From Sclerurus mexicanus (Eukaryota > Chordata > Aves > Passeriformes > Furnariidae), in the NCBI GenBank assembly GCA_013396755.1, contig VWZF01003587.1, positions 62,870 through 126,869 on the forward strand: a stretch of DNA of 64,000 nucleotides, in the 5' to 3' direction. The notes below the pieces were generated by a model, which worked only from the letters and a program-made list of their open reading frames with translations, was not told the DNA's origin and did no database searches. This document shows positions 46,401-58,800 of the stretch, one piece after another. Position 1 is the stretch's first letter. The number at the start of each line of letters is the position of its first letter. A program made the translations under genes and the position numbers.

Positions 46401-49400
46401 TTCAGTACCCTGTTCTGTTTGTGCTGATTTGAACCCTGATGGCCATTTTCCTGGAGAACTTTCAGGATAAAAGGCATTTTACAGTGTAATTTTGTCATTT
46501 GAAGCCAATTCATGTGGAGTGAAACACTGAGAAGTCACTGTAATTAAACCCTCTCTGTCTGCCCCTCCAAAAAATGCTCCAATCACCCAGTCTGTGAACC
46601 ACATCACAGCCTCTCCCTGCTGCCAGACACATAAACTGCAAAACTCCTCTGGATTCTGTAGAAATGTGGTGCTTTCTTACCTGAACTTTTCACTGATTAA
46701 AATCAAAGAAAACCTTATGCAGCAGCAGGGGTTTGTATGAACTTGATTGAAAATGGGGTGCAAGACAACTCTGGGTGATTGAAAATTATTCTTTGCACAG
46801 GTGCCAACAAAAATAACTTCACAAAGGGGAAAAATTGTATGAAAAATATGAAAGGTGTTAGTTGGAATTGCAGCTTATGCCAAGAAATGGTGAATGATTG
46901 GGAAGTTTGAGTTACAGGCTGGGGTTGAAGACAGGCAAAGGCCACAGTAAAGGCAGTTCAGGGAGTGGAACTGTTCTAAAATATCACTTCCCTGTATGCA
47001 TCCAAACATCTGTATCTCAGTCCGTGTTTAAAAAGCAAGAAGCACCAAGATATTCACAGTTCTGTAAAGAGCAACTTTCCCAAAGTGTGAGAAATTTCAA
47101 TTAAATTGATTGCCAGTTAATAAGTACTGTCTAGAAGGTGGCACTGTCTCTATCACTGTCTTGAAAGTGTCTTGAAAGGTGTTAAACGAGAGATCCTCTA
47201 CTCAGATAATCTGATAATGAGGTAAAACCCACAGAAAACTGAACCTGCAGAAATTATGCTCAAATTAGACTTTCTAGAGGTGACTCTCCCCACTTTGCCC
47301 AAGAAAAAAAGCATGAAAAGCCTCCATGCCTTAAAGCAGAGAATACAATCCCACTCTGAATCAACCAGCAGGAACTGGTTTTACCCTTAATATACCAGTC
47401 AAAATCATAACGTGGAGTACTAGAAGAATGGGAAAAATGAGGAAATAATGTATTTGTGTCTCAAAAGTTTTTTTGACAGAGGTCACAACGAAATTGGAGA
47501 AATTCATGGTGGTGAAAAATTACCTGTCAAGCATGTATTTTGTGTTGGTTCAGCCACTGATTGTGAGAACTTCCAGTTTGTCTGTGGATGAGTCACTGCT
47601 TTCAGGGATATTTCTTGACAGCCAAAGACCTGACTGTGTGAGTTGTCAGTAGACAGAATCCTTATTAAATTCACTCAATAAGGCACACAGTGCTTTTAAT
47701 GTGAGACAAATCATATTATACCTCATGGACTAATGACCAGCGAAGCAGGAATTTCACAAATTCCCACTCCAGAAGAAGGTGTGGGGGAAACTAGTGCTGC
47801 TCTAAAGAGAAATTAAAATCAGAATTACAGCTCGACATGTACTCAACACTGGCTTGTGATAAAGAAAGACATTCAATACTATAATAAAACCACTGTTATT
47901 ATTAAAATTATATTATTGTGGAGTTTTTCCCAGAAACCCTTCTAGCCAAATAAATTATGCTTTCACACTTTGGTTCTTTGATGGATCATTGACCGCTTGT
48001 CTTTTACAATGATAAAATATTTCTAGTGGCAAATTTTTATGTGATTGAATATGTTTAGGCATACTAACCTTATTTAAGCATTAATTTCTGCAGCATTGGA
48101 GGATAATAGACTTTTGTTCCCATATAATCTTCATTACTAGACAATTTAAACTCCCCAGGAGCTATTTTTATTTTCGCGGTGTACAAGATAAATTACTACA
48201 ATCAGACTAGCAGGAAACCAATTACATTATGCATATGTCTGAAAATAGTTGAAAATATCCAAATAAATGTTTAAACTTTTATTTGGTAGTTAAAATTCTG
48301 GAAGTGGCAGAAGAGAAGCTTTTTATTGAATAGTATACAAGTAAAATATGTTTCAGTGTTTGTCCTGTTTAAGGAATTATTAATTTTTATTCTCTCTTTA
48401 TTTTTACTTGTTCAACAATTTTTTATAGTCTCTGTAATAGAAAAAGAATTTCAAAATTTCTGAGAGTCCAATTTACATAATCCTCAAAATTCTCCTGTGA
48501 GTGAGAAAGTGCAACCCAGTCCGAGACAATGATTTAAATACCTGAAGAAGAGTCACAAATACACTGATGGTGGATGTTCTTCCCTTTTTAATGTCTGTCT
48601 GGGTAGAGGAGAGCATCTCTTAGAGGAGAAGTGGTCAGTTTTTGAACCAGTGTTTTAAAATCAGTTCTCAGCACCGGTTGCAAGGCCCCAAAATTGTATT
48701 TTTGCTATGCTACTTTAATTTTGTCTGTTTCCTGTATGGTTAGAGTTTGTTTGTTTTTAAATGTCTACCACAAGTCTAAAAATACTATATTAGATAGACC
48801 AGGAGTAAAAGCTTATGCTTCAAAAAGTGTTGACTGTTATCTATATTATTATGTTATAGCCCTATATCTTTGATATGGAAATCTTCAAAATTAGAGAAAA
48901 AACTGTTTGTGAAAAGTTGACACAAATCATTTTCACAAATTTTTTTATGCCTTATTATTTTTTGAAATTCTAAAAATCCAGTTCTCCATATCTTAGCAAG
49001 CTTGACATAATAATTTTGTACTATATTGAGAGGATATATATCTGCTCTTTTAAATTTAGTATCTTTTAACTTTTTCCCTATTTAGCCTTATTGTGCTATT
49101 AGCATTTACTATTTTGGGTATAGAATTGGTTTTTTGGTATAGATCTGTTAAGGAACTCAAAAATATTAAAACTGAGCACTCTTTTTAAGATGTTTTAAGA
49201 AACATTACAGTGCCATTCCAGAACTAATTTCTACTTTATCATTTAATTTAAAAGCTGTGGAGGTGGGGGTGGTTTCCATCCTTTCATGCCCACTCCACCC
49301 TCAGGAGGGGTGGTCCAGACATGAGACCCTCCTTTGCTGAAGACACCCAAACACACTCTATACTTTACTGATGTGAAGGGTACCGAGGGTGTTCTGTGGA

Positions 49401-52400
49401 ACAGAAACTATTTCAGGATTTATTAGACCAGAAAGCCATGGCATAAAAGCCATCACTGTACTTACTGACTAAGTGGGAGGTGTGTTTCACTACAGGTTAA
49501 CTGAGATATGCTCTAATTTTACTTCTTAATAAGCAGAAACTCCTAGGCTCTCTGTAACTTTGCTTCTCTGAACTTCCCACAAATCCATAAAAGCAAGTCT
49601 TTGCTCTGCATGAAAAGAGATGAGACACTAGAATGTGTCTCAGAGTTCTGTACAGAAAGAGCTTCCTTGAGGAAGAGATTGGACACTGAAGCAGATGCAT
49701 AAATTCCAAGATGCTACTGCAGTGAATACCTTGTGCTGTACAAACCATGCAGGGCACAGTGCTGGTTACTGAGTAATTAATGCAAAACTTATTTTTGCTT
49801 TGTTTTCTATCAGTAGAAATCTGTTATAATTCCATTGTGGCAGTAGGCAAACTCTGGAATGCACTCCATTCCAATAACCTCACGCAGACACAGTTTTCTC
49901 CCCTTATATTAAAAATTAATTGCAGTGCATCCTTAAGGTGCTGTGAACTTTTAGCACATCCTCAAGGGACATGCAGTGGAATTCAGGAATCAGAAGTCGC
50001 CTTGCTGCATCCAAACAGTGGGGTCTGCTATTTTATCCTCTATAACAGCAAAGTGAAACAGAAAGCTGCTTTCTTGATTTCTCACAGATTTGGGGTCTAA
50101 CCCCTGGATTCAGTGCAGAGGGGTGCAGGCCAGCTCTTTACTGTATGGTATTTGTCACTGTACCTTGAGGTATAGTCAAGACTTATCCTATGGTAGGAAT
50201 ACCTGGGGAACTTCCTACCCTGAGGAGAGGGGAACACCTGAGCATGGTTTCTTTCGTCTTTGTTCAATGTATTTCTTCAACAAGAGGGGTGGATTAGCAC
50301 ATTCCATCAATGCTGAATTTGTGGCAAAAGCCATGTATCCAACATGGCATTATTTTTGGCTAGAGGTTTGGAAATAATTAAAATACATTCAACCTTTTAT
50401 TTCTGTTGATGCAATATATGCTATTATTTTTACAGCTGTTCCAGAAGCAACATCTATGGCACTGGCTTCTCGTAGCTATCATAAATCACATCGTCCTTGT
50501 GTTGTTTGATCACCTAGTCTAGGGACTTTTTTTTTAAAGTTAGGACTGGGAATAAACATGAAGTTGTTCAGTTAATCTACTCTGTTCATCCATGTCACAT
50601 TCTGAAAAGATTACTGATACTCTGGTCTCTTGCTGTAAGTTTTGTTTGTTTGTTTGTTTGGGGGGGGTTTGTTTGTTTTTTGTTTGTTTTTTTTTTACAG
50701 TGAAATGTTTTGGCTTTTTCACAGTGAAGTGAAAAGCGTGGTCCTTCCTATCATGTCTGCGTAACCTAGTTTTGTTCACATCTGGGAGTAATAGATGTTT
50801 TGTATATAACAAGATTAAAACTTACAAGAGAAAAGCAGGATTTTATTAAAAAACAAAAATCCACAAGACAGATGAAACCCCCTGAAAACTCTGGGATACT
50901 CGGAAAGGAGCTGACTGCCACTGGAAACTGGTGAGATAGAAAAAGGAAAATATTTGATCTTTAGTCAAGCTGATGTGTTTCTCATGTTCCATCATTGCTG
51001 GCTGACATCAGGCAAGAAAACATAATTGAACTGCTGCACTTGGAAAATAACAGCAGGTATGTGCTATTTTGCTTCAAATAAATGGTGCCAATCCACTGGT
51101 CTTGAGACCAAGGGGCCGACTGGAGGTCAAACTGTCTCAGGTGTTTCTTAGGGCAACCTCCCATGGCCATGGGATGTGCAAAGTATAGAGTCTTCATGCT
51201 CGACAGGTTTTGCTAAGTGAAAATAATGGGCAGAAAAGTGCAGAGGCAGATGATGGCTGTAACAAACTGATGCTGTGAGAAATGTGCTCCATCAGAGTAG
51301 CAGGTTTACCTCACCCTCTCTTCTTGATGTTCCCCTGCAATCACATTAACCTTGTGTTTCGCCAGCGCTGATTGCTGTTCGTCTCTGGGAACACCAATTT
51401 GCCACAGAACTCCTCAGCTGCAACTTCTTCCCAAATTAGAGGAAGAACAGCTGCCTGTGGGAGTCATGCTCCTTTTATCTTTACAAATCAAGCTGGGTGT
51501 TCACCCAATACCAATCTGATCCTGTTTCTCCAGCCCTGTAATGGAGTATTTGAAATGAGAGCACACAAGCTTTGCAACTGAAGTGCTGTATGAGCCTTCC
51601 CCTACACCCCACAAATGTAGGGAAGAAGGATTTTTTTGCTGTTGTTTTTTAAATATTAAGGGGGTTCATTTTTGTCAAAAGTATTCCCCTGCCAAGAAAG
51701 CCAGTCTTTCATTGTTTTTAAAACTTAGAGATTTATAAGTTGTGTGTAAAAAATCCTGCCTGTGGAGGAGTGCCTTAGGCAGGCAAGAAGTGGCACAGAA
51801 ACTGCCCATACAGCAAAAAATGCAAAGAAGTCTGTGAAGGCAGGAAAAATGAATCCTGCATTACTAAAATATGCAGTGTTTCCCTTGTTTCCCCAAAGGG
51901 CAATGCCATGTGCTGCCATTTGCATTTCCCCAGCAGTGAAACCACAGCTATGTAAAATTAATGAGAGTGTACAGAGTGTGTTTAACAAACGCTGACACAT
52001 ACCCTGTGGTGACTTGGCATCCAGCGTTTTGCTAGGAATTGATAGAGATGTACAGAGCTTACTGGGGGGAAAAGGAAAAAAAAAAAAAGGATTGAATTTG
52101 TAAATAAATGAGAACATCCCCACAGTCCAGCAGGCTTTGGACAGGTCTGGAGCTGTCATTCATGGCAGGACACTCAGACTAGTAGATAAAACATGCATCC
52201 AACACACGTCCCTTGTAGCAGGACCTGGTGAGTCATGTTAGCTTGGGAATGGGACTGTTCAGTCCATTCTGAAAGTCTCCAAAATCTTTTTCCCAGCCCC
52301 TGCAGAGCTTCTCTGTGCTGTTGTGGTTTTGGCACACAGTGGAGCACACAATTCTTGTTCATTTGCCTTAAGCTGTTTACTTCACAACTACCTACGCTGT

Positions 52401-52860
52401 AATCTCCTAGAATTGTGTACACCCATATAATGAAATTTTTTATGTCCTACAAACAAAATATTCAATGAAATATTTAGTCTGACAAAGCGATAAGAGGGCA
52501 CAAAGCACCAGCACTATAAACCTTTGCATTATTACCTGTCCTGGTCTGCTATTTTCAACAGATTCCTTCCCACATGCTGAATTTTTTTGTGCTATCCCAC
52601 AGCATTGCCCACAGATCTGTGTGTTCTGTGACATTCAGATGGTTGTTGGAGTGAAAAAGATAAAGATCCCTTCCAGTTTGTGAAATTTATTACCTGTTGT
52701 GCCTCGTCTCACACTGAAATAACATGACCATCAACTGTTTCAAAGCAATCAAAGACCCTTCCCCCCACTCCCTTGCCCCAAAATAAACAGCATATTTTCA
52801 AGGAATGTCTAGTAAAGAAGACAACCCTAGGTCATAGCAGTAGCTGTGAGATAGAGCCCT
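43428..52860. other. Intergenic DNA, no gene seen
   Basis: AT-rich with a GTTT/G-run simple repeat at 50640-50697. The stretch 47880-48340 is non-repetitive, very AT-rich and dense in homeodomain and octamer-like motifs, a possible conserved element. No coding gene is supported. The 144-codon minus-strand frame at 51725-52159 has no recognisable domain. Confidence 0.55.
50640..50697. repeat. (GTTT)n simple repeat with G run
   Basis: Tandem GTTT units interrupted by a run of eight G and followed by poly-T. Confidence 0.85.
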
Positions 52861-52960
52861 GAGCAGCCTGGGCTAGTGGAAGGTGTCCCTGCCCATGGCA
52901 GGGCATGGAACTGGATGATCTTTAAAGTCCCTTCCAACCCAAACCATTCTGTGGTCCTAT
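52861..52960 (+). mobile_element. CR1 LINE 3' end fragment
   Basis: GAGCAGCCTGGGCTAGTGG, TGCCCATGGCAGGGC, GATGATCTTTAAAGTCCC, CCATTCTGTGGTCCTAT. Only the last 100 bp of the element is present. Confidence 0.95.
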
Positions 52961-53243
52961 AGCCAGCGTGTTGAACACATAGCAGGGTAATAACTTCAAT
53001 TCAGTAACCAGTTCATGCAGATTTTTTCATATTTCTTTGACCATGTACTTCAGAAGAGAGATGAAAACTTTCAGTAAAACTCTGCGCATGGTTGGTAAAT
53101 CCTGAAGACTTTCATGGAGTCATGTTTTCCATCAGACATCCATATCAATGCAGCACATGATGCTTTTTTGTGCTCTCAAGACTGTTCTTACTTTTTGGTA
53201 TAGCTGAAGTAAGAGTTGTTCTTGACAGAGTTCTTATAATTAC

Positions 53244-53658
53244 AGAATCATAGAATGGTTGGGGTTGGAGGGGACCTTAGAGATTGTCTATATCCAGCCC
53301 CTGCCATGAGCAGGGACACCTTCCACTAGCCCAGGTGTCTCCAAACCCTGTCCAACCTGGCCTTGGACACTTCCAGGGATGGGGCAGCCACAGCTTCTCT
53401 GGGCAACCTGTGCCAGGGTGGTCTCACCATCCTCCCAGCCAAGAATTCCTTCCCAATATCCCATCTATTGCTGCCCTCTGGCAGTTTGAAGCCATTCCCC
53501 CTTGTCCTGTCCCTCCAGCCCCTTGTAAATGGTCTCTCTCCATCTTTCCTGTAGCCCCTTCTGGTCCTGCAAGGACGCAGTAAGTGTTCCTGAAGCTTCT
53601 CCTCTCCAGGCTGAACAACCCCAATTCTCTCAGCCTTTCCTTACACCAGAGGTGTTCT
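53244..53658 (-). mobile_element. CR1 LINE 3' fragment, longest in the window
   Basis: On the plus strand it starts with AGAATCATAGAATGGTTGGG (reverse complement of the CR1 tail). It continues through CCATGAGCAGGGACACCTTCC, CACTTCCAGGGATGGGGCAGCC, TTCTCTGGGCAACCTGTGCC and CCCTTGTCCTGTCCC to CTCAGCCTTTCCTTACA. It is about 415 bp and well conserved. Its tail faces the tail of the plus-strand CR1 ending at 52960. Confidence 0.97.
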
Positions 53659-55758
53659 TGCAGCTGAATGGCTCATTAGCACAGGAGTTAATTAATCCAT
53701 CTGCAGCTCTTTCAGCTCCGCAGTTGGTTGCCTCAATTAGTAGTTTTTGCCTGAAAAAAAAGGTGTGAACTGTGGATTGTGGGAGAGAAATCCCTGGGCT
53801 TTTATAAGTCTTGTGTTCTTCATTAGATATTTTACTGTAAGCTGAGAAGAGTATAACCCTCCAAAAAACATTTCTTAAAACTCAGAGTTATAAGACAGTG
53901 CAGAAATTGAAATACACAGTTATAACAGTAAGAGCATATTTCAAAGGAACACTCCACCTCCACAACTAAATGGAAGAAATTACTTGTTTCAAAGTAGAAG
54001 CTGAACACGTTGTTGGTTGTGCTCAGTAACAAGAGGACAAAGAAATTGCAAGGCCTCTTGCTATGGGGTAAATCCCTCAATTAGATAAGCTATCACTCAA
54101 CACCTCACTTGAGTCATTAGCAGTTCCAAATACCACTGTAATAATTAGAAATAAGTATGTGTTAAAGATGAAAAGCGCTGCATTAAAGCATATGGCATCC
54201 TCTGATGGTGTGATTTTTAGGGGAGGTTACTCAGACACCTGCATCTTAGACACCATTAGGAATACTACAGTAACACAGTATTCAGAGCTGATGTTTCTCA
54301 TCTGTATATTTTGACTATCTGGCAATCCTATTCTCTGATCAAAATAATTAACTATATCCATGAAGTTGGTAATGCAAAATATTTAAAACCACATTTTAAG
54401 TGTTTGGTGGTTTTTTTTTTTTTGTTTTTTTTTTTAATGTTCACGTATGATCTGCATCCAATTTTTGGTTTCCACCATGTAGATAAGATCGTGATGGTGG
54501 GCCAGGCTTTAAAGGGATGATTTGCCTCATATGTGATACTTCTAACTAAAGTGAGGACTTCTCATTTTATACTTCCAGCTGCTTCTAAAAGAAACACTCA
54601 CCAAACATTTATCAAGTCTTTCCACAATGAAACTAATTTTGAAGAAAAATAATCTCTGGAAAAGTGCATGTTGCTGTCTGTACTATCCATTTCTTAGAAA
54701 TGTAGCTCTTATGTATCTCTCAAAGTGTTTCAAGACTGTTCTTCATAAATGCCTCAAGAATTTTTTGAGCACCAAAACCATACAGGATTAGGAATTCAAA
54801 TACTGTATAAATTATGAAAATCCATTCACAGATGCTGGGCTAATCCTACTCACTCCCCTCACAGGCATGTACCACTCAAAAAGGTGAAGAATGAATAACA
54901 TGTTTTGAGCAAATTAATACAAACCAGCTACAAGGGTATATTTTAGCTGTTTTCCACTGGACAAATGTTTGCACAGTCACTTGGCCTTTACAAGGCAAAA
55001 ATTCTGGAAGAGAATGTTGGAAATGGCTAGAAGGAGATTTTCTGTGGTGAGGAGGAATGTTTTGCCTCTGACTGTTTTGCCTCTTCACAAGAAAAGGTGC
55101 CATCAGAACAACACAAAATGAACCTGTTGCAATCTGAGTATCTCTAAGATGGGTCAAAGGCAGGGCTGGACTTCTATACTCATTTTTTATTCAGAAAGCC
55201 CTTGGGCTCCTTGATATCTGAGGCTGCTAAATGTCCTGATGCTGACCTGAAATATGGCAATAGCAACTTCTGATTGTTCTCCCCGTTCTTTTCTTTCATC
55301 AGGCCTTCAGTGATTTTCCTGCATCTGGATGCATTTTCTGTCCTCCCTGACACATTTTTGTTACAGTGGGATTTTGTTGGGAGTCTTGCAAGTCTCCTTT
55401 TTGTGCTGTTGTTCTGGTGCATCTCACAGTGCTGTGTTTTATCCAGGGACACTGGAGAAGATGCACAGGGAATTGTGTCCGTAGTCCAGTTTCCCAGCTC
55501 ACAGTGGCAGTTTTCTTCACACTTCTTCATGCAAACATGCAGAGGAGCTGATGAGTGCTGACTCACCTTCTCAGGTGGGTATGGCAGTCTTCAAGGAATC
55601 CTCTGCTGCTTGCAGGGATCCCTGTCCCAAAGTCTGAGTGGTGATGCCCTTGGCAGCAACAACTGCAAAAGTGAGGCAAGTGAAGGGAACATTTACATTA
55701 TCACTTTATAAAAAACCAGTACATTTATCCCCATTCTGCATAAGAGAGTCAAAGCAAA
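53659..55758. other. Intergenic DNA, no gene seen
   Basis: A T-rich simple tract lies at 54410-54438. A 128-codon minus-strand frame (55180-55566) is Cys- and Lys-rich but matches nothing I know and is overlapped by other frames, so it is not called. Confidence 0.55.
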
Positions 55759-55870
55759 GCAACCTGGTCTAGTGGAAGGTGTCCCTGCCCATGGCAGGGG
55801 GTTGGAACTGGATGATCTTTAAGGTCCCTTCCAGCCCAAACCATTCTGTTGTTCTGTAATTTTCTATGAT
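55759..55870 (+). mobile_element. CR1 LINE 3' end fragment
   Basis: GCAACCTGGTCTAGTGGAAGG, CCCATGGCAGGGGGTTGG, GATGATCTTTAAGGTCCC, CCATTCTGTTGTTCTGT and TTCTATGATTT tail. Very close to the general CR1 3' end. Confidence 0.96.
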
Positions 55871-58800
55871 TTTTCCTCATCACCTTCTCAATTTTCCTAT
55901 AAGAAGACCTGCAGAGGAGGTTCCAAGTGGACATGGTCTGCTTTCCATGCCAGAAGGTCAGCACAGATGTTTGGGAATGGAAGATCACATTTACAGCCAG
56001 GTGAAGACTGGCAGCTGAGTCTTTAATGATTCTCTAGAAACTACTGATAAAAATTTATGAGGTCTGCTCCTTTCCTGCTGCACACAAAGTCAATGAAATT
56101 AGTTTCTCTGTGCTAAACTCAGTTGCAAGGGGGTTTTGTTGTTGTTGTTGCCTTTTTTGTTTATTGGTTTTGTAGGGGTTTTGTTTGTTTCTTTGGCATG
56201 GAAGGAACTTTGTTCAGTGATTGTTTGTGACAAAATATAATGCTATCAAATGAAATAGAAATGGTGATTCAGAAGATGGGTACAAGAAATAGGCATGAAG
56301 AAATCTTATAAATATTTAATTATTGTTTTTCATTGTAAATTTCATTGTCTTATTTTTCAACAGAGCTAAGGACTCATACATTAAATATAGATCCCATCTT
56401 ACATTAACCAACTTTTAGGAATCTATTTAAATGAAATACTCCTTCAAGGAGGAAATCAACCACAGAAGATTGTCTGTGAACTCTGTAAAGTAATTATTCT
56501 TTATATTTTTGTAAAGCACATTGATCTTTCATTATACTAATTTGTTTTAACTCCAATGAGAATGAAAATGAGTCTTTAATCATGTTTGATTTTATAAGAG
56601 GGAGGACAAGAGGTGAACAAGGGTCGGCTTCTGAGTGACTGTAACTCATCTAATCATGCAGAGGGTTACAGTCCTACCCCCTCCCTCTGGCAAAGGCATC
56701 CTCATTATTTCAGAGGCGAAAAAAACGTGCACTGTATGAATCACACTGGAAAATGGCAAATCTGGGGTGGGATCTGGAGCAGTCAGGTCAGTCAGACTTG
56801 GGCACGAGGACCATTAGCTTTCCCAGCACTGCTGGAGTTGGTCACTTCACCCAAGCAAAGGAAGGTGTTCTGGCTGTGGAGAGCAATGTACAGCAACAAA
56901 GAAGTGTGGAAGACAAAACTTCTGCTACTGTGGGGTAAGAGAGGAAGGATTTGGATGGAGTGTGTTGTTTATTAGTAACAGGCAAAGTGGCAGCACTTTT
57001 TAGATCCCCCCATGGGGTGTTCTGCTCTACCCAAAATATTTACTTTTCTGCAGAAATTATGGAAGAGTTGTCTGGAAGGGGCAAAGGAAATGAAGAGCAG
57101 GTCACAAGAGATAGATCTGTGTTGTGGATTTTAAAAATGATCCACCAACACGTGAGATTTTCCTCTGAACCAGTACAAACCCATCCTGTCTCTGTCTTAC
57201 AGATGTGTTAAATATTTAAAACTGCAGGACCAGCCCATTTCTCTCGTCCTTCACATGGTGTGTTTTATAAGGTAGCAACATCCCAGAACCCTTCCCAGTC
57301 AGGCACTGCAATACAGGGAGCCTTGGTACCTGTCATCACTTCAGATACAAGTCTTAAAATGAGCGACAATTACCATTTGGAAAAGAGCTTTTTTGTTACA
57401 GAGATGTATTAGCAGAGAGTGGTTTCATGAAAAAAACCCCAAGGCCTCTCAGTATTGGGAAACATTTTTGTTGTTGAAAATGGTAATATAGTAAAATAGA
57501 AACCTTTCATGAGAAAGTGCTTGTTTCAGTTAGCTTCTCAGGAAATGCTTCTGAAAACAGTGATTTTTATAATATGTGCCTGCCTTGTTTCAGCAAGGGT
57601 TTTGATTGTGTTATCTGAAACACAATTTAAGTGCATGACACTTAGAAATGTAATGAGAAGTGAAACTGTAATCCTCACAAAACTCCATAACATTGAACAG
57701 GATTATTTTGATGTCAGTAGAACGTTCTGAGTAATTCAGGCTGAAAATGCACTTATTTTTTATCAGTTCTGAAAATTTCATCTGAACTATTGGCCATGAG
57801 AGGAAAAAGCCATTTCCTGCCTGGTGCCAGCATAACACTTACTGCAGAAATTGTGGTCCTGGAGCAACTTGTCTGATGCACCGAACAGGGCTTTCCCATG
57901 CAAGAGATCCATCTGGTGCCCGATGACCCAGCGAATTTGGTAATGGTTTCAAAGTAATAAACTCATTTTCCTCTATTTTGTGACATTACAGTGAAATTGA
58001 GAATAGTCAAAATACAAAAAGGCCACTGGCCTTCCATGGCACATCACAGCACAAGCTGATTTTCCCTGGCTTTTCCATCCTCACTTTCTGTTTTCTGTGA
58101 AGTAAGAGAATTCCTTGAAGAGACCAAGGTTACTCATTCAAACTCAGCCTCAAGGCAGCTTCCTGAATGAAACGTATACCCTCATATATTTTACTTACAA
58201 TTTATTCTACATCATTGGTAGATGATTGCCTTTGATACATAGTTTAAAAAAAATACCCTGCAGTTTTGATCTATAATAATTTACAACACTTTCAGTTTGA
58301 ATTACAGATGAGATAACCATGGAAAGGCAGCTGAGGATCACAAAGCTTATAAATTTTTAAACAATCTCTATTTGCAAAGTTATAGACAGTGTATTTTCTA
58401 TTAATATTAGCCTTGTGTAAATCCATATGGACAGCAGTCATGCCTATATTTGTAAATACAATGTAAATAAAATAGTTACTATTAAGATATGTATGATTCC
58501 ATATATATATATATATTATTTTCTTATACAGGATTGGACAGAACAATGCAAGTGGAAAAATGAGTAATGCCCTAGAATAAATGAAAAAAGGGTGAAAGTG
58601 ATGTGGAGTTGTAACTTTCATCTTTGATGCATAATTACAACTTTCATTTTGAGAAGAATGAATAATGCATTTAATGGTTGCACATCTGCACAACTAAATA
58701 ATGACACACCATGTAAATCAAGCAGGAAATAGCAGAGTAGTTGGCGTGGGTTAAGTGGTGTTTTTGCTCCAAGTGAAGGACCTTTTCTTTCAGATTCTGA

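Noticed and set aside
51725..52159. 144-codon minus-strand frame with hydrophobic segments
   Set aside because: Low-complexity Phe runs come from a poly-A/T tract. No family recognised.
55180..55566. 128-codon Cys- and Lys-rich minus-strand frame
   Set aside because: No family match, overlapped by several frames on both strands, and unsupported by any gene signal.
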